From contig NW_025919337.1 of the NCBI RefSeq assembly GCF_907164915.1, forward strand, positions 119,157 through 183,156: a DNA stretch of 64,000 nucleotides. Reading direction: 5' to 3'. The stretch is from Impatiens glandulifera (taxonomy: Eukaryota; Streptophyta; Magnoliopsida; Ericales; Balsaminaceae). Under the pieces are notes generated by a model. It worked only from the letters and a program-made list of their open reading frames with translations, searched no databases and was not told the DNA's origin. Made by a program: the position numbers and the translations under genes. Every line of letters starts with the position of its first letter. Position 1 is the stretch's first letter. Of the stretch, positions 10,891-21,799 are shown piece after piece.

Positions 10891-11475
10891 CCCCATTCAC
10901 AAACCATTCAGATGAAACTACATTTCTCGGATCAAACATTTCAAACAAAAACAATATAACTAACTAAGCATTTCAACCCTAAACCCTAACTAAAGCGTAA
11001 ATCCTAAACTAAAACCCTAAAATCATAAAACTTCATACTCAACATGCAAAAAATGGAAAAATCATTGGGAGTAGAACTAACTATGCATTACTAACCTCAG
11101 TAATGTTGGGCGAACGTCGGGCTCAACGTCTCCGGGGCTTGGCGATCGTCAGGAGTTGGCCTGTTTGTGATTCTAGGGAGCAACGACGGCTGGGGCTAGA
11201 GCAAGGTCGTCGGGGAAGATAGGGGGACGGCGGCTGTGGCTGGAGCAATGTCGTTGGGAAGAGATGGGGAGAAAACAGGAAGGAGAAATGGGGGAAAAGA
11301 AAAAGGAAAAGGAAAAGGAAAAGAAAAAGGAAAAGGAAGAAGAAAAAGAAAAAAAAAAGTTTAGTAAGGGTAAAAAGTGAAATTTTTTATAAAAAAAGTT
11401 AAAACTAAAATTTGATATTTTTTAGGTTAAATATGAGAATGACCCTCTTTTGAGGGTCATTTGATCAAATTTCCC
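10890..11475 (-). repeat. Right long terminal inverted repeat of the Pack element, unit A
   Basis: This is the inverted counterpart of the left arm, read from 11475 downward: terminal motif, purine-rich (AAAAGG)n tract at about 11290-11360, GC-rich block, and the AAACCCTAA-rich stretch at about 10975-11025. It merges into the long hexamer array. Confidence 0.7.
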
Positions 11476-11650
11476 ATAAAGATAGGGGATATAATTCAAA
11501 TGGATATAGTAAGTCTCGTCTGGGCTACTTTAATGATAGTCTTTACATTTTTTTTTTCTTTTCACTCGTAGTATGGGGAAGAAGTGGACTTTAGAGGTGA
11601 AACTAAATGAGTTGAGGAATCAAACTATATCAATTGTTTTAGAGATCGTT

Positions 11651-11745
11651 CTGCAATGTGAGAGTAAATTGATACTTGAGTCGGATTGTGGGTTGACCTG
11701 CTCATAAACTTAAAATGGTTAAAAATAAAATTAAAAATGTTATCA
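11651..11745 (+). repeat. Partial satellite unit right of the Pack element, unit A
   Basis: GTGAGAGTAAATTGATACTT and the following GTCGGATTGTGGGTTGACC match the satellite units at 3583-5560. The stretch 11484-11650 between the element and this piece shows no gene. Confidence 0.75.
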
Positions 11746-11789
11746 AATTTTTACCGTAATATTTTTTTCACGGTTTTTTATATTATTAC

Positions 11790-13227
11790 CATGGTTTTGA
11801 AAACCGTTCCGGTCATTGACCCTTTTTTGAACAAACTTTGGTCCGACCGGTTCAACCGATTGAACCACTGGTTGGATCGGATTTTAATTTAAAAAAATAA
11901 AGTCTATATATAATAAAATATATTAGTATATTACCATTTGAGAAATTATCCCTAATAAGTGGAGGAACATTTCAAATTTTAATTTTCTATACATTCAATT
12001 GAAATTGAAATTGTCAATCAAAGCCTTATTTATTCCAAGTGAAAAAATGATCAAAATCACTCAAATACTACACATTTTTTAAAAGACATGTCATCTGTTT
12101 TAGAAGAAAACTAACCTAATGACAACTCAATTTTTTACTCTTAAATTCTGAATAATCTATTATAATGTGCGGAATCATTTGAACATAAACAAAATATAAG
12201 ACAGATATTTTTTTTAACATAAACAAAGAATGAGTGATGTTAATGGTATACAAAAATATAAGTAGGTTTGAAGCATCTTGTAGTCTATTAACATCTATAT
12301 TTCGTTGTGATTCCATCTAATCGATAATTTTCTTTATTCATTCTCAAAATTTGAAGTTCACTATAAAAAAAATACATGCTTTTGTAGGCAATATACACAA
12401 AATATACCTAATCTAATACAAAAGAAAAAGTAGCATCCAAACAGCAGAATTGGGTAAAATTATAGTTAGAGTTTGATTCATTCTTCTGCATTCAGTCATT
12501 TGGTTCAACCTATTGCAGCTGACTATATGTTGTATACTAATTCAATATAAAATCTGTGACCGAAAACACATAAGTGAACTTGCTTACTGTTACTATAAGT
12601 AGTAAAACCAAAGCAAACCCTCACAACTAATTCATCTAAGGATCATCAATCTTGGTATTATTAACAACAATTAAATTATATATAGCAGAAGAGCTGATGA
12701 CTGTAAGTAAATTTGGTAACCTATCCCAACTAAGAAGCTTAATAAATCAGGATAAGGAATTAGAGGTTTCTTAGATCTATCTCGAAATCGATCAAAATAC
12801 GATAAAATTCTGAATATCCAGATCAAATTAGCACCCTATAGTTTTATCTTGCTTCATGCTATTGATTTGATTCCGACAAATAGAGAGAGAAAGAGAACGG
12901 TGTCGCCGGAACTATAACTTTACCTTGCTTTAAGCAATGATTTGGTTCCACAGAAAGAGAGAGAAAGAGAACGGCGTCGCCGGAAACGGACAAAGGGGAA
13001 GGAGACGAAGCTAACACACAGATGATAGAACAGATCCAGTCTTTGTTAAGAAAACCTTTCCAACTGAAAATTTCCGGTTCAGATTTCCGGTCAAACTGTC
13101 CGGTCGGACCGGATTTTAGCCGGTTCGAAAGGTAACCGGAAAGAACTCAAAATCCGGACCGTCCATCTAACCGTTTCGCGGTCGGACCGGTCGAACCGCC
13201 GGTTGGACCGCGTATTTTAAAACCTTG
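11790..13227. mobile_element. Non-autonomous hAT-like element, 1.4 kb, unit A
   Basis: Inverted ends read CATGGTTTTGAAAACCG on the left and CAAGGTTTTAAAATACG on the right (minus strand), followed by GGTCCGACCGGTT-rich subterminal repeats at both ends. The left flank ATTATTAC is matched on the right by ATTATTA here and by the full ATTATTAC in unit B, an 8-bp target duplication as in hAT. No transposase was found. The interior (11950-13000) is AT-rich with two related GAGAGAAAGAGAACGGYGTC blocks near 12885 and 12960. Confidence 0.75.
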
Positions 13228-13276
13228 ATTATTATATATTTTAATATTTTTTATGGCTGAATTAATCTAATATTGT

Positions 13277-14131
13277 AGCCAACCAGAATGAGTTGAAAAA
13301 TCCATTCTGGATTCGAAACAAATCAAGCAGTTCGACTTCGAACTTCGATACAGAAGAATCGATGCGGCTCTGTGAAGAGCAGAGATGGCTTCGCGAAGAA
13401 TCTCGATGGAACTCCGAGCGCGAATCTCTTATTCGAGAAATTTCGTCCTTAAAGCCCTGAATTCAGGAATTGGAGACTCGTGCCTCATTGCAAGGTCCCA
13501 CCGCTGCGGAAGCGATGGTAAATATCTCCTCGCTGTTGTAGGTATGGAATAAAATACACTTCGAATCAAACTAAAAGCGGTTGGTTTATGTCGCTCCATT
13601 ACTTGATTAGTATTGTGCCAATTTTTCTAGAGGCCAAGTTGTCAAAAAAGTGTAGAGGTGGAGGAGGTGGTGAAAGTAGTCACCGTACCACAGAGAGATT
13701 AAAGAAGAGTAAAGAAGGATGAGAAGCAGACAAAGAAGACAAAGAAGTTGAGGATGGGTTCAGAATGAGTAAATGTTGAATTCTTGCAGGTTTGCTTAAT
13801 CTACCTACCAAATTCCAATCTACCTACCAAATTTGCAAGGCGAATAGGATGTATGATGAATAATTGTTAAGTTAGCCAAAATAAATGATTGATTGGACTC
13901 CTTTTTGGATTAGATACTTCTATATAAGCTAGGATGATTTAGTAAAATGTGTTAATAATTGGGATGATAAGTTAGGGTTTTGTAGTGCACATCTAATTTC
14001 TCTTACTGTTTGTTCTCTTTACAGGAAGCACGACAGAGATTGGGTTTTTATTCAGGTGAAAAAGATGTTGAATACTCAAGCTTCTGAAGTAGGACAGAAC
14101 TTGCAGTTAAAACTTGGCGAGTATATTTTGG
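13277..14131 (+). pseudogene. pTAC5-like (plastid transcriptionally active 5) gene fragment
   Basis: A first exon-like block encodes a charged coiled coil (EEQRWLREESRWNSERESL, then LIREISSLK) broken by a TGA at 13458-13460. Further pieces read VEEVVKVVTVPQR (from about 13660) and KKTKKLRMGSE. A block at about 14024-14131, preceded by a splice acceptor TTTACAG, reads EARQRLGFYSGEKDVEYSSF then a TGA, then SRTELAVKTW. This order (coiled coil, basic linker, LGFYSGEEDMEFSSF-type peptidoglycan-binding-like motif) matches pTAC5, a plastid nucleoid protein. Several stops make it a pseudogene; the C-terminal zinc-finger part was not found. Identification is by memory of the family. Confidence 0.7.
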
Positions 14132-14429
14132 ATTTCTTTACCATGTGGAGGATAAAATATATACTATCGATATCAAGAACTAAACTTTTTTGCTGGCTCA
14201 TTGTTGATTCTCAATACAAATACAGTTTCTTCAGTGTGTATTTTGTTTTTACACTATAGTGAAGCATCTTCCTCCAGCAATGACGTACAATGTTTTTCGT
14301 AGCCTGAGCTTTTTCACCTGAATCTTCACTCAATTCATCGGTACCCTTCTTTCTCTCTTTCTGGTAAACCCAGCCGACGATTGGAGACAAGTCTTTCGTC
14401 ATTTTTAGAGCAAGAAGCGTCTGTTCTTG

Positions 14430-14540
14430 CTGGTTTTTACAATCAAACCTGATTTAGATTAGATTATGGTTTTTACAATCAAACCTGATTTAGATTAGAT
14501 TATGGTTTTTACAATCAAACCTGAATTAGATTAGATTAGC
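14430..14540 (+). repeat. Tandem repeat, three units of about 36 bp
   Basis: GGTTTTTACAATCAAACCTG followed by A(T/A)TTAGATTAGATTA occurs three times in a row. Confidence 0.85.
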
Positions 14541-16931
14541 GATAGTGATTTACTGACACTAGGTTTGGTTGTGACTAACATTCTTGTATGGCTGTCTATC
14601 AGACCTAAAACAGTATCAACGGTGAGCCGTCAATTAGCAAAATTGATTTCTCTCAACCGATCTTGGTTATTTAGTATCTCATTTTTGTACAACTTAGTAT
14701 CTCATTTTTGTACAACTTTGAAGGATAATGTTTCAGGTTTATCCAGAATGTATGGTTTGCCAAAGGATAAGTACTCATCTTCCTCATATTGTTGTTTCAA
14801 AGCAATTATGGTATTCTTCCATTTTCCTTTTAATTTAATGTGTTACTTTTTCAACTCAAAAAACTGATTCAATGAGCTATTATGGTGGTCTTGGTAAGGT
14901 TCTTGGTAGAAATGAGCTTATTGATAGTTTGATTGAGATAAAGTTCCAAAGTATATACATTTAATTTTATGAATTTTGCGGTTTTATATATCTCTTAGAT
15001 GCTAAAGGTACTATTATTTTCCTTGTTTGGACAGAAAACATAGACAATACCGTTATTTTTTAATTTAAACTTGAAGAAGGGAAGGTGAAACAATTTAAGG
15101 ATGTTATTTTGAGTATCTATTGGTTTGAATTCTTAATAGGTAAGTTGTATTTTGGACTTTACAGACATCTCCTTCTCTATTTGTCAATATTATGAAGCTG
15201 AGAAGAGATAAGCAAATAGAAAACTAAGGAATCAAGAGGTTGACTTAGTTTTCTTCTCCATTACACTAATCAAGCATTATTTTGATTGGAGCTGAGGATT
15301 TAAAAATATCAACTATCTTTTAAGTCTAATCCAAGCAGGTGCACCCATCCATTTTTTTTGTGAAGTTAACTCACTTTGATTCATTGAAACATATGAACAC
15401 AAACTCTTACATTAAATGTAGAATTCTAAATGAGAGTTGATCTTTATGTCAATTTCTTGTTTGTATTTTATATAATTTTAATTTAATGGTTTAACATTAT
15501 TTTTAAACAGAAGATATTCATGTTCTTATCTAAATCTTTATTTTTTTTTATTTCATCGGGCCTATCCTTTCTTTGAGCATCAGGTAATCTATGTACTGCT
15601 GCATTGCTAGTTAAGTTTGACTTCTAATAGTGATTGTATTAATTCACAAATAAATAAGTTGGAATATTTGTTGTTTACAAGGGAGCTGTCGAGACATTTT
15701 CCACGCGAAAATGAATCTACTTAAGGTACTTTTCTACCACTTATTTTCTTTCTTATTAAAAAAGATTCATTAGATTTTTCTAACTTTTTTGGTCTATTAT
15801 CTGATTGGATTGCTCTTGCAGAGTTTTGTGACTAAACTCTCAGCGCTTTCAGTAACAGTAAACCAAATTGATTGTAAGAAACTTGCATGAAACTGGATTG
15901 TGTTTTCAGCCTTTGGTAGTAGGTAGTTAAAGAAATCGATTGTCTTCTTCTAATCGTTTCATTATCAACGTTTGATCGATAATGATTTCTTCTAATTGTA
16001 TTTGTTTTATGAAATCCATAGTTGCACGATTGGCCTGAATGGTTCATTGTCTATGGAGTACTATTTGGAGCTTCGTGTTTGAAGTAGAATTTCGAATATC
16101 TTATTGTTTCTGTCCTGGGAGGCTTTTTGCACAGAAGGGTAAGCGGGTAGGTGATAACTTTTGCTCTATTTATCTTGAAAATTCAAAATTCTTTTTTTTT
16201 AAAAAGAGAAACATGGAACAGACCAAGTCATTTATGGTTAATACTCTACATACACACTTATTCAGTTCAACTCAATTCATCAACATGTGATTTTTTATGC
16301 TGAATGTTCTTTGCGTAGAAACTAAAGATGTAAGATTAATTAAAAGGAAGAAAAGTGATACATGTGGAATGAGTTATCTATCAGAAAGTTTTGGATTAGG
16401 GGAGGTACATTCAATTCTTTGTTGGTATTAAGATTAGGAGTACAAATGAGTCAAAACCTTTCTTTCCTTCCAATTTATTCTAATGGATTACATTCTTTGA
16501 CCATACATAGATTTTTTTTTGCGTTTGTTCACATTCATTTATTTTATAAACCCACTTACAATGGGTATGGGGCTGAGGGTCTTTTTATTTTGATGTTTCG
16601 CATGACTACACATGTCATAATCATTCTTAAGAGAAACAAATGTGTGGGTATTGCAATATTCATCATTAGTAATACATTGTTAGAACTCTAAGTATAATAT
16701 TATATGTGCGGATCTTGTGATTCTTCGAGTTTCTTCTTATATGGTTAATATTTTTATATGACAGTTCTATACATTTTTGTTTGAGTTATAGTACTGTAAA
16801 ATAAAATTTTATCATTTATGTTTATTGATGGCTGACCGAATTATTTATTCTCGAGTTGTCAACTACAGGAAGAAGAAATGTGTTCACTGAAATCAGGTTT
16901 TTTTTGGTCAAATTTTGTATATATATAACTC

Positions 16932-17131
16932 GAGAAATGATTAGGTGAGGGAATTTGGTGAGGGAAGTTGGTGAGGGAATGACGTGGCATAATCTTATTC
17001 GCTGAAAAAATTAAATATTTCTCTCTTTTCTCTCTTTCCTCCCACTTTTACATTTTCAAACCAATGAAGGTGATGCCACATCATTCCCTCACCAAATTCC
17101 CTCCCAAAATTCCCTCACTCTATCACTCCTC
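16932..17131. mobile_element. 200-bp Mutator-like MITE
   Basis: Ends are inverted repeats (GAGAAATGATTAGGTGAGGG on the left, GAGGAGTGATAGAGTGAGGG on the right, minus strand), followed on both arms by GAATTTGG-type and GGTGAGGGAATGAYGTGGCA sequence. A perfect 9-bp target duplication ATATAACTC flanks it (16923-16931 and 17132-17140). The short foldback form and the 9-bp target repeat fit a Mutator-type MITE. Confidence 0.85.
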
Positions 17132-17497
17132 ATATAACTCACATCAATATACATTTTTTTTTTATTTCTTATCTTAAAAAGAATATTCTTTTACATAATT
17201 ACAACGGAAGCCCAAAAAGAAGATCAAGTAGATGAAAATTATCGATTTTCATTTTTTTATTTCAGTTTTATTGTTCAAAACTATTTTGTTTGTTTGAGAT
17301 CTTTTGACTATGATATGATTGTATGAGAGAATTTTGTTAAGTAAACTTATGTTAATTTTGTTTTAATTAAAAATGTCAATACTTATGAAATGATTTTTCT
17401 TAATAATTCATTAATTTAAAAATAAATAATTATTTAAAAAATTGTCCAAAAAAAATCAATATTATAATATAAAGAATTGTTCAAAATTAAATAGACT

Positions 17498-17668
17498 TTT
17501 AGCGACGCTTAAATAAATGTTACCGACACTTATTTAAGCGTCGTTATAACTTGTGCCCACCCTGCTTCTGGCGACGCAAGAATAAGTGTCGGTGATATAT
17601 TTGGCGACGTTTTTAAGGGTTGGCAGAAGTCCTTTTAAGCGTCGCCGAAAGTCTTTTTTGTTGTAGTG
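17498..17668 (-). mobile_element. Terminus of a CACTA (En/Spm) transposon
   Basis: The plus strand ends ...TTTTTTGTTGTAGTG at 17668, the reverse complement of the plant CACTA terminus CACTACAACAAAAAA. Inside it are subterminal GCGACGCTTAAA / ACCGACACTTATT repeats in both orientations. The opposite CACTA end was not found in the window. Confidence 0.75.
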
Positions 17669-17839
17669 AACTATCCAATAAATGGCAACCAACTAAAACT
17701 CGGTTTAGTCGATATTTTTTGTTTATCCGTTTTTCTATTTTGTTTATTCTCACCTTATTAGATAGGATAAAGTATAGTCTAGTCTGTTCCTATTCCCTAT
17801 CTGGTTAAAAAAAATTTTTCCAATTATTTTGCATTATTA

Positions 17840-18260
17840 TTGTTAAGTTGATTTTGTAAGTTCATATATTAATCTTTTTTTAGGTTCTTAGACGAATAAT
17901 AATCAGAATCCCACAAGGTGTTTTGCAAATAATCAGAACCGAAGGCCTATTGTAAATAACCAAAACTGGAGGATTCATATGGCAGATAACAAGAACTAGT
18001 TTTCTCGGTCTTCACAAACTCTTTGACGACCATCACCGTCACCACCGCCACCGCCGCCTTATAATTGAGTTCCTCCTTATAATACCAATTATTATGGTGG
18101 ACAAATATCATTAGAGAATAATAATAATTATAATTGGAATTCATGGTGTTATCCCCCTCGAGAAAATATGAATATTCATTTTGCACTGAATAAACTTCTA
18201 CTTAGGCAATCCGAATCTGCGTATACCTCTACACCAAGACCACCAGCTAGTATGGTTTTA
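17840..18260 (+). pseudogene. Degenerate Asn/Pro-rich ORF fragment, unit A
   Basis: The plus frame reads NNQNRRPIVNNQNWRIH, a CCACCG-type proline run (18035-18055), then PPYNTNYYGGQISLENNNN and LNKLLLRQSESAYTSTPRPP, with stops between the blocks. The family was not recognised; it resembles low-complexity parts of transposon or RNA-binding proteins. A close copy is at 48380-48810 in unit B and a diverged one at 34930-36120 in the spacer. Confidence 0.4.
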
Positions 18261-18364
18261 TTATAAATTAATTTCTCATCATAATTTAAAGTTTGTTATT
18301 GTTTGATATGATTTTTCTTATTAGATGAAAGACCTCTTATAAACCCTAAATATGATTCCATAGT

Positions 18365-19150
18365 TGTAGATACCCCATTTTTACACCTATGTATCTAATA
18401 AATAACCCGATGTAATATAATGTCCATGCTCGTTTATTGGGCCGGTAGAACAAAAACATAAAAATATCTTTTAAAAAATGACTTAGAAAAATCTGAAAAC
18501 AATGGTCTAAATGCTGATTTTAAAAATACTCAAGTCACGAGTGCTCTGGTACCTTCAAAATGACCGAAATGAAAAATCGTGAATTTTGAGTATAATATTA
18601 TTGTTGGAGAAAATGTACCGAAGGGTCACTTCGGAGCTCGTAAATGGGTCAAAACGCTATTTTTTACAACGACTCAATTTCTAGAACTCGTAACCCGTTC
18701 ATATCATTCGTTTTGAAAAATTATGAATTTTGAGTATAGTATAGATGTTTTCACTAATGTGTAGAAGATATTCGAAATGGAAAAAAACAGGAAAATGAGT
18801 CAATAGGCGAGTGAACCAGGGTGAAGGAGATTTTTTTTTCAATTTTTCCCTTCAAACTAAAAGGCGGGACGGTTATTTCAAAGAGGGGTTAGTTCATTTT
18901 GATAAAAAAGAAACAGATCAGTTAACTGATTTTGTTAGAACAAAGGGGTTTTGTTAGAACAGAGGGAAAAGCGGTTCATTTTGGAAAAAAAAAAACAGAT
19001 CTGGGATTGAAGAGAGAGAGAGAATCACAATAGGGAGATCCTCTACACTTTGACAAAAATCATCGTCTCCGGCGAGAACATTCACTTCTCTGGCGGAGTG
19101 GACGTCTGCAATCGGTTAACGCTTCTTTATTTTCCTCCATTGTTGCAAGT
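18365..19150 (+). mobile_element. Fragment of a Ty3/Gypsy-type LTR, unit A
   Basis: The piece begins TGTAGATACCCCATTTTTAC (TGTAGACACCCC in unit B), the characteristic start of Tat-lineage Ty3/Gypsy LTRs, followed by mixed-complexity DNA with TGAATTTTGAGTATA repeated and a GAGAGAGAGAATC stretch. No internal retrotransposon genes are present. The right boundary is uncertain. Confidence 0.45.
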
Positions 19151-19207
19151 TTCGTCGTTGGAGTTTCTCCTCTTCATCTAGGGGATTCATTCATTGAAGC
19201 TCTTTTG

Positions 19208-19932
19208 TGAGGTAACTCACTCCATTGGGAATATTTTAGCATTTTAATATTTTCAATCTTTTCTTGTAACTTAACTCCTTAATTAGTTGAATCGATGACC
19301 AATAATGTGCATTCAACAAATCAAGGAGTAAAGTTATAAAAAGAGAATGAAGATATTGCGAAAATTACTAAAACATATGACATCTCAAATGGAGTATAAC
19401 ATAGATCCTTATGTTCATACCCGGGTAAAAAACATGACAGAAAGTCTGAAGAAAAAGAAATAACATAGTTTTAATATATTTTCTACATCAAATCAGACTG
19501 AACCAAAATGGGAAGTATTTTCATCCTTCTACAAAAGAATAACATGAAAATGAAAGCAGTTCAATGCTAGAAAAGATGGAATAAGATAATTGTAGGTTTC
19601 AAGAAAATAAAACAAAAAATTGGTAACAAATGAAGAGGCTAAATCATTCTGGAATATGACAACAACCAATAGAAAGAGTGAAATTGCCGAATTTTTTGAT
19701 AAGAAAGTTTATGATGCCATTGAATGGAAAGTCATTTTGTGGCACCTCAATTACATTGAATGAAGTTTGGAGGCAACATATGATCATTAGGAAGACTAAG
19801 AGGATACAAACGGTGAGAATCCATCAAAATAAATACAAATTGCAACCGATGATCCAACAAAAGTATGTGTTTTTTGTCTTAAAAATATGTTTCTACTTTT
19901 GTGCCATCTATTTTGATTTGATTGCAACATAA
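19208..19932 (+). repeat. Direct repeat upstream of AGO copy A
   Basis: About 0.7 kb beginning ACTCACTCCATTGGGAATA. Its body from about 19237 (TAATATTTTCAATCTT) recurs downstream of the gene at 27177-27592 (truncated) and around unit B at 53005-53729 and 62427-63240. An 84-codon frame inside it (starts MKLPNFLIRKFM, near 19678) is kept in three copies but resembles no known family. The 270 bases that follow (19933-20200) are AT-rich, with no gene seen. Confidence 0.8.
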
Positions 19933-20179
19933 ATAAGTAGATTAATGTTAAATTTATTAAAAATTATTTAAACAATAAAAGTAATTTGTTAATTATACAA
20001 TCAAAAAATTAAAATTAAGAACTTTTGTTTAGAGTAAAAACCTTATTTATTAACAAGATAAGGTTGATAACATAGATAGAATGAAATTGCTTGAATCCAT
20101 GCAAAGAGTGGGTGACACGTTATAAGGAATTAGAATAACCGGTCAAATATTGTATGACTTTTTTTCGTTTGCAAAGGGT

Positions 20180-20692
20180 TAGAACCTATCGCTTAATGAA
20201 CTAAGTCTCACGCTACAGGGGGTCCGACGCGAAATTCTTATACTTCTCATCAAACGTTTTCCAAGTGTATGAATCTGCTAGATGTCTCAACATATCACCT
20301 TCACCTTTAACTTCCTTGTGTCATCTCATCATTGGAGCGGTCTTAGAGAACATGTACATCCTTTATTGTCTTGATATTAGAGGAAAATATCTTAACACCT
20401 TAGTGGGCATAAATTTTCTATTTTGCTTCTTCCAAACTACACCGATTGTTTGATCGACTTTCCATCTAGAAAGGCCACAAACTCTGCAAGACTCCAAATT
20501 TTTGTCGTTCTTCCAAAATAGCATGCAATTGCTTTTGCATGCATCTATCTTCTCATAGTTAAGCCCAATATCTATTATGAACTTCTTACATTCGTAGTAT
20601 GAATTTGACAATTGAGCGTCCATTGGTAATAAGTCTTCTTTAAGTAGACGCAACAACATATTGAATAAAGCATGTGTCCATTGTCCAACATT
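20180..20692 (-). pseudogene. CACTA (En/Spm) TNP2-type transposase fragment, unit A
   Basis: The minus strand from 20692 downward reads NVGQWTHALFNMLLRLLKED, SYYECKKFIIDIGLNYEKID, ACKSNCMLFWKND, CRVCGLSRWK, TKVLRYFPL, then after stops RMYMFSKTAPMMR, HLADSYTWKTFDEKY and NFASDP. These are the ordered motifs of plant CACTA transposases just after the transposase-associated domain. Several in-frame stops and the missing N-terminus (present in unit B) make it a remnant. Confidence 0.85.
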
Positions 20693-20693
20693 A

Positions 20694-21150
20694 ATTAATA
20701 AAAATATTGTTTTTATTCACCTTTTACTTATTTATTTTTCAAACATTTAAAAAATTATTTTTATTAAATATAAACAGAATCTATTTTATTTTTACTTTAA
20801 TAAATTTTAAAAATTATTGTGATAATATTATGACAATATTATTCTTAAAATGATAAATTATCTAAGTTAACAAAATTTTATAATTTAAAAAAAATTGATG
20901 TAATATGATTTAAAATTTAGTTAATAAAAAAATATTTTCATCCACTTTTTACTTATTTATTTTTCAAACATTTTAAAAATTATTTTAATTAAATATAAAC
21001 AGATTTTATTTTATTTTTTACTTTAATAAATTTTAAAAATGATTGTGATAATATTATGACAATATTATTCTTAAAATGGTAAATTATCTAAATTAACAAA
21101 ATTTTATAATTTAAAAAAGTTTATGTAATATGATTTACAAATTTAATTAA
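20694..21150 (+). repeat. AT-rich tandem repeat, two units of about 230 bp, upstream of AGO copy A
   Basis: Units start near 20694 and 20924 with TTAATAAAAA(A)TATT and share ACTTATTTATTTTTCAAACA, ATTATGACAATATTATTCTT and AAAATTTTATAATTTAAAAA. Unit B has about four of these units. The stretch 21150-21660 is AT-rich with no other recognised feature. Confidence 0.8.
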
Positions 21151-21675
21151 TAAAAAAATATTTTTTTCTTATCTTTTCATCTAATTTTCACTAAAATATA
21201 TTTAATAATTTCAATTATATTCTTTTAATAAATAAAAATTTAAAAAATTAACTGTTTTTATGACCTTTATATTAATATGATTTTTTTCTATGATTTTAAT
21301 AATTTTCACGGTAAAAAAAAATAAAAAGAATTATTGTAATATAATATAATCTATAAATTTGATAAAAAAAAGTTTATTTTATTTTATTTTTTTATTTATA
21401 TTTTACTTAAACAGATTTTAATTATAAATTTTATAATAAATTCAAATAAATCTCTTTTAACTTTTTAAGTATTACAAGAAAATCTTACTTTTCTATAAAG
21501 AAATCTAACTTTTTTATTTACATTTTAGATTATTTTAATTTACATTTTATAAATCTCTTTTAACTTTTTATTACTTTTTTAGAAAAAAATCTAAAGATTA
21601 TTTTTTAAAATATAGACCTATAGATTATTTTCTAAATATGGACAAAAACATATTAATTTTTTTTTTAATTATTTG

Positions 21676-21684
21676 TATATATAT
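21676..21684 (+). promoter_or_regulatory. Probable TATA box of AGO copy A
   Basis: TATATATAT lies 116-124 bases before the ATG, followed by a CT-rich leader (TTTCCCTCCATTCTTCTTC) typical of plant 5' UTRs. The arrangement is identical in copy B. Confidence 0.5.
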
Positions 21685-21799
21685 TTCCCTCCATTCTTCT
21701 TCATTTCAGTACCTGTATTTTCAAACACAACTCATCCTCTAGTTTTCTTTCTCTCATTCACAGTTCAATCGAATACCTATTCACTTTTTTTTTGCAAAA

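Larger units (their letters stand above)
13235..17668. other. Segment private to unit A, bounded on the right by a CACTA end
   Basis: Unit A and unit B stop matching at 13235 (B: 47671) and resume at about 17669 (B: about 48010). B has only about 340 unrelated bases here, which look like the older flank because they contain CTCGTACAAATGCACGAG, similar to sequence near the satellite. Unit A thus seems to have gained 4.4 kb and lost the flank. It holds a pTAC5-like pseudogene, a MITE and a CACTA terminus. No gene was recognised in 14132-16931. Confidence 0.75.

Noticed and set aside
10361..10954. Open frames of up to 197 codons rich in Gly-Leu, Gly-Arg or Ala-Gln over the hexamer arrays (also 44889-45311)
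   Set aside because: The frames exist on both strands only because a 6-base repeat without stops stays open. There is no start context, domain or non-repeat body.
19208..19932. The AGO-flanking repeats as LTRs of one retrotransposon that captured AGO
   Set aside because: No TG...CA ends, primer-binding site or target duplication were found, and the AGO genes keep all their introns, which argues against RNA-level capture.
20265..20453. Plus-strand frames over the CACTA remnants (also 54073-54261)
   Set aside because: The motifs of the transposase are on the minus strand; the plus frames are incidental.
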